64,000 nt of DNA from Leptofilum sp965223285 (GTDB taxonomy: Bacteria > Chloroflexota > Anaerolineae > Promineifilales > Promineifilaceae): positions 2,232,001 through 2,296,000 of the forward strand of contig NZ_OZ244997.1 in NCBI RefSeq assembly GCF_965223285.1, given 5' to 3'. Shown piece after piece: positions 61,687-64,000 of this stretch. Positions within the stretch are counted from its first letter, which is position 1, and each line of letters begins with the position of its first letter. A program made the translations under genes and the position numbers. The notes under the pieces are model-generated. The model saw nothing but the letters and a program-made list of their open reading frames with translations, was not told the DNA's origin and made no database searches.

Positions 61687-62535
61687 TTAAGCAAACAGCC
61701 GTTTAAGGTAGTCCAATCCATCTTTGGCAATGCTGTCCTGATCGGGAGCGATATCGCGCCAAATACAGACTGCGCGGGCAATAGATTTTACGTTGGGCGT
61801 GAAGGATTCAATCACGACCGCACCCTGATAGTTCACATCTTGGAGTGCCTGCGCCACGCCGAACCAATTCACCTGCCCCGTGCCGGGCACGCCGCGATCG
61901 TTTTCGCAGGCATGAACATGAAATATGTGCGAGCCAGCCTGGCGGATTGCTGCGACCGTATCCTTTTCTTCCAGGTGCATGTGAAACGTGTCCAAATGGA
62001 GTCCGATGGCTGGGCTACCAACCTGCTCGATGAGGTCTAACCCTTGCTGCACAATGTTGACCATGTCGGTTTCAAAACGGTTGAGTGGTTCAAAGGCTAG
62101 CCGAACCCCGTACTTCTGAGCGTAGCTGCCCCACTTTTGCAGACCAGATACGGCACGTGCCCACTCTTCCTGGCGGGCAACGGCCGTTTCCAATCTGGGC
62201 TTCCCGACAGCTGAGTACATCGGCCCAGCCACCAGAGGTGATTCCAATTCTGCGGCCGTTTCGATGCACCATTGCAGGTATGATTCTGCATTTTGGCGAA
62301 CGGCCGTATCCGCACTGCTCAAATTACGATCCGGGCCAAATGCCCCACAAACAATGAGGCCCACACCCGCATCACGCGCCGCTTTCTTCAAGGCAGCGAC
62401 ATCCACCAGCGCAGGGTCTTCCACCGCCACTTCCAGCAGATCAAACCCCATCTGCGCCACCTTTTGGCACAAATAGAGATGCGCCTCAGTAGAAAATGGC
62501 GATTCCCAGATAAAGGTGTTGGCACCGAATTTCAC
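61687..62535 (-). CDS. Ketose 3-epimerase-like protein (tagatose/psicose 3-epimerase family)
   Basis: A 282-residue TIM barrel close in motif to D-tagatose/D-allulose 3-epimerases: AFEPLNRFE (metal Glu), GLHLDTFHMHLEE (Asp/His), HVHACENDRGVPGTG (His and substrate loop) and VIESF (Glu). AGGAG lies upstream. It probably epimerises a free ketose after import. Third epimerase-type gene of the locus, immediately upstream of the transporter ATPase gene. Confidence 0.85.
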   Translation of the reverse strand: MKFGANTFIWESPFSTEAHLYLCQKVAQMGFDLLEVAVEDPALVDVAALKKAARDAGVGLIVCGAFGPDRNLSSADTAVRQNAESYLQWCIETAAELESPLVAGPMYSAVGKPRLETAVARQEEWARAVSGLQKWGSYAQKYGVRLAFEPLNRFETDMVNIVQQGLDLIEQVGSPAIGLHLDTFHMHLEEKDTVAAIRQAGSHIFHVHACENDRGVPGTGQVNWFGVAQALQDVNYQGAVVIESFTPNVKSIARAVCIWRDIAPDQDSIAKDGLDYLKRLFA

Positions 62536-62549
62536 ATTCCTCTCCTTGA

Positions 62550-62631
62550 TTTACCCTCACCCCAACCCTCTTGCTTGAAGAAGAGGGAGCCAGTCCCCTC
62601 CCCTCACAGGGGAAGAGCTAGGGAGGGGGTT
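62550..62631. repeat. CCCTC/GAGGG-rich intergenic hairpin
   Basis: ACCCTCACCCCAACCCTC-type words pair with AGAAGAGGGAG and CTAGGGAGGGGGT across the spacer, with an inner CCCCTCCCCTC-ACAG-GGG hairpin. This resembles the C-rich intergenic palindromes common in bacterial genomes. No gene. Confidence 0.5.
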
Positions 62632-63804
62632 TTAAGCAGCTACATCTTCAATTGCAACACGTTGGCCCGTCTGGGCAGACTGCACGCCCGCCTGCAACAC
62701 TTCAATTTCCTTAACGCCGTCATAGAAGTTAGGGGCAATCGGTTCGCCCGTCTCGATGGCTTTCATGAAATCAACCACTGCATGGTGGAACTCATGCTCG
62801 TAGCCAATGATGTGCCCCGGCGGCCACCAGTTGGCAATGTACTTGTGCTGTCCGCCTTCGGTGGCAATAATGGTGCGGAAACCTTGCGCGTAAGCGGGAT
62901 CATCCCGCAGGAACAGCTGCAGTTCGTTCATCCGCTCCAGGTTAAAGACAAGGCTGCCTTTGCTGCCGTAAATCTCGAAGTAGTTGTAATTTTTGCGGCC
63001 AGGGGCAAAGCGGGAGGCTTCAAAGGAGCCGAGTGCACCATTCTCAAATTCAGCCACCATGAACGATGCGTCGTCTACCGTCACCTCGCCCATTTCAGTT
63101 GTTTCCCCTGAGCCTGCGCTAAATGTGGCGGCGCCTGCACCGGGCAACGGCCGTTCCTTAATAAACGTCGTCATCATCGCCGAAACCGATTTGATGTCTC
63201 CCACCAAAAAGCGTGCTAAATCAACGCTGTGCGAATTTAAGTCACCGTGAGGGCCGGTTCCGGCCGTTTCTTTTTGCAAATGCCAGGTCAAGGGGAAATT
63301 GGGATCGACAATCCAATCCTGCAAGTAAGCACCCCGCCAGTGGAAAATGCGGCCAATCTGTCCTTCGTCAATCAGCCGTTTAGCCAGCATCACGGCTGGG
63401 CAGCGACGGTAATTGTGGTTCAAGTAATGAACAATGCCCGCAGCTTCGGCAGCTTCATACATCGCCTGGGCTTCAGCCAGCGTTAGGGCAAACGGTTTTT
63501 CACAAAAAATATGCTTGCCTGCTTTGGCCGCCGCCACGGCAATATCATGATGCAAATGAGTAGGCACAGAGATGTCAACAATATCCACATCGTCCCGCTC
63601 AAGCACCTTGCGCCAATCCGTTTCTATCTCTTCCCAGCCCCACCTCTCGGCAAACGCTTTGAGTTCTTCTTCGTTACGGCCGCACGCCACTTTGAGAACT
63701 GGCTTAATGCCCATATCAAAAAAGCGAGGTGCATTCAGCCAGGCGTTGCTGTGCGCCTTGCCCATAAATTTTGTGCCAATGATGGCCACATTCATTGTTT
63801 TCAT
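62632..63804 (-). CDS. Gfo/Idh/MocA family oxidoreductase
   Basis: A 390-residue NAD(P)-dependent dehydrogenase: NVAIIGTKFMGKAHS at the N-terminus, HIFCEKPFALT with the E-K-P catalytic Lys, and GDLNSHSVDLARFLVG with the His/Asp signature. AGGAGAGGG precedes the ATG. Likely oxidises the imported sugar or cyclitol; it lies at the promoter-proximal end of the locus, next to a ROK gene. Confidence 0.88.
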   Translation of the reverse strand: MKTMNVAIIGTKFMGKAHSNAWLNAPRFFDMGIKPVLKVACGRNEEELKAFAERWGWEEIETDWRKVLERDDVDIVDISVPTHLHHDIAVAAAKAGKHIFCEKPFALTLAEAQAMYEAAEAAGIVHYLNHNYRRCPAVMLAKRLIDEGQIGRIFHWRGAYLQDWIVDPNFPLTWHLQKETAGTGPHGDLNSHSVDLARFLVGDIKSVSAMMTTFIKERPLPGAGAATFSAGSGETTEMGEVTVDDASFMVAEFENGALGSFEASRFAPGRKNYNYFEIYGSKGSLVFNLERMNELQLFLRDDPAYAQGFRTIIATEGGQHKYIANWWPPGHIIGYEHEFHHAVVDFMKAIETGEPIAPNFYDGVKEIEVLQAGVQSAQTGQRVAIEDVAA

Positions 63805-63823
63805 TTCATCCCTCTCCTAAATA

Positions 63824-63900
63824 CATTTGCCACAGAGGCCACAGAGAAAAGAGAGAATAATCTGTGAGCGCAAACTGCGCCATCTGCGAAATCTGCGGAT
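63824..63900. repeat. Interspersed CACAGAG/TCTGCG repeat, copy B
   Basis: Begins ATTTGCCACAGAGGCC, contains CACAGAGAAAAGAGAG and GCGCCATCTGCG, and matches 46335-46411 over about 75 bp with few differences. It lies between the ROK and dehydrogenase genes. Confidence 0.7.
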
Positions 63901-63907
63901 AATTTTG

Positions 63908-64000
63908 TTAATTTTGCACAATAAACACATTTTCCAGAGCGAGCCAAATTGCCCCGACAACGCCCGTGTCATCACCCAGTTGGGAATATTCCACCTGCAA
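63908..64000 (-). CDS. ROK-family protein, C-terminal end (5' part outside window)
   Basis: The last 30 codons on the minus strand read VEYSQLGDDTGVVGAIWLALENVF before TAA. The S-x-L-G-D-D-[AT]-G-x-x-G-A block is the typical C-terminal end of ROK sugar kinases and ROK repressors. Whether it is a kinase or a regulator cannot be told from this fragment; position upstream of the sugar locus allows either. Confidence 0.75.
   Translation of the reverse strand: MQVEYSQLGDDTGVVGAIWLALENVFIVQN

Larger units (their letters stand above)
1..64000. repeat. Window-wide over-represented palindrome ACGGCCGT
   Basis: The 8-mer ACGGCCGT, frequently extended to AACGGCCGTT, recurs several dozen times throughout the window. 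Examples lie near 1645, 2780, 4490, 7110, 9105, 10271, 13361, 17242, 27646, 31254, 36815, 40400, 46454, 50329, 55593, 59392 and 62180. Most copies are inside genes, where it reads as Thr-Ala-Val, Asn-Gly-Arg or (Asp/Glu)-Gly-Arg depending on frame. No full copy was seen from about 17.25 to 25.86 kb, the stretch rich in insertion sequences. The behaviour resembles the highly iterated palindrome HIP1 of cyanobacteria, although the sequence differs. Counts are by eye. Confidence 0.85.

Noticed and set aside
1..64000. CRISPR array
   Set aside because: The short repeats seen are dispersed palindromes or paired hairpins. No regularly spaced 25-40-bp repeats with unique spacers and no cas genes were found.

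Overview
The window looks like a chromosomal segment of a Chloroflexota bacterium of the Anaerolineae/Ardenticatenia/Caldilineae type. This is an inference from gene content and protein style: lipoproteins with ETAVPT-type linkers, a Hox hydrogenase, FHA/Ser-Thr-kinase proteins and CHAT/STAND conflict proteins. No rRNA or core marker gene is present to prove it. A striking whole-window signature is the palindrome ACGGCCGT (often AACGGCCGTT). I count several dozen copies where about one is expected by chance. Its absence from about 17.25 to 25.86 kb marks a patch of younger, foreign DNA.

Layout. (1) 1-7.7 kb: a minus-strand group (lipoprotein, STAS protein, patatin phospholipase), two large envelope proteins that share a cupredoxin and a second module in opposite order, an SH3b lipoprotein and a HAD phosphatase. 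(2) 8.15-13.6 kb: a complete hoxEFUYH-W operon for an NAD-linked group 3d [NiFe] hydrogenase, with a perfect CRP/FNR-type palindrome upstream. (3) 13.7-42.9 kb: a probable 29-kb genomic island. It starts in the 3' end of tRNA-Asp(GTC), where a large serine recombinase reads back into the tRNA. It ends at a second copy of the last 14 bp of the tRNA region, just before a terminator that probably belonged to the tRNA. (4) 43-45 kb: a hypothetical gene, a DUF433 antitoxin gene cut by an IS, and a deleted IS1595-type copy. (5) 45-64 kb: one long minus-strand sugar or polyol catabolic locus: ribose-type ABC importer, three TIM-barrel epimerases, two Gfo/Idh/MocA dehydrogenases, FGGY kinase, zinc dehydrogenase, phosphotriesterase-like lactonase, cupin phosphoglucose isomerase, hydroxyacid dehydrogenase, KDPG-type aldolase, shikimate-dehydrogenase-like protein, a fucose-isomerase-like protein, and the tail of a ROK protein.

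The island cargo is the most unusual part. A 2253-residue protein (27.1-33.9 kb) combines an N-terminal conflict-system helical domain, an effector-associated (death-like) domain, a CHAT-like domain, a STAND-type NTPase, a second CHAT-like domain, a receiver domain, an APH-like kinase (resembling TCAD9) and a SIR2-like domain. Both CHAT-like domains, the receiver and the SIR2 motif lack expected active-site residues. Its two likely partners are damaged. The upstream CoxE-like vWA gene lacks its 5' half. The downstream two-membrane-segment protein was split in frame by an IS701-family element and then truncated by an IS630-family element. Next to it, on the plus strand, are a vWA-FHA membrane protein, two membrane Ser/Thr kinases (one with a CBM9-like ectodomain, one with a dead M14 carboxypeptidase ectodomain) and an apparently active carboxypeptidase lipoprotein. 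Two Phd/PIN toxin-antitoxin pairs, small HTH proteins and a resolvase-like protein whose catalytic serine is replaced by alanine complete the island.
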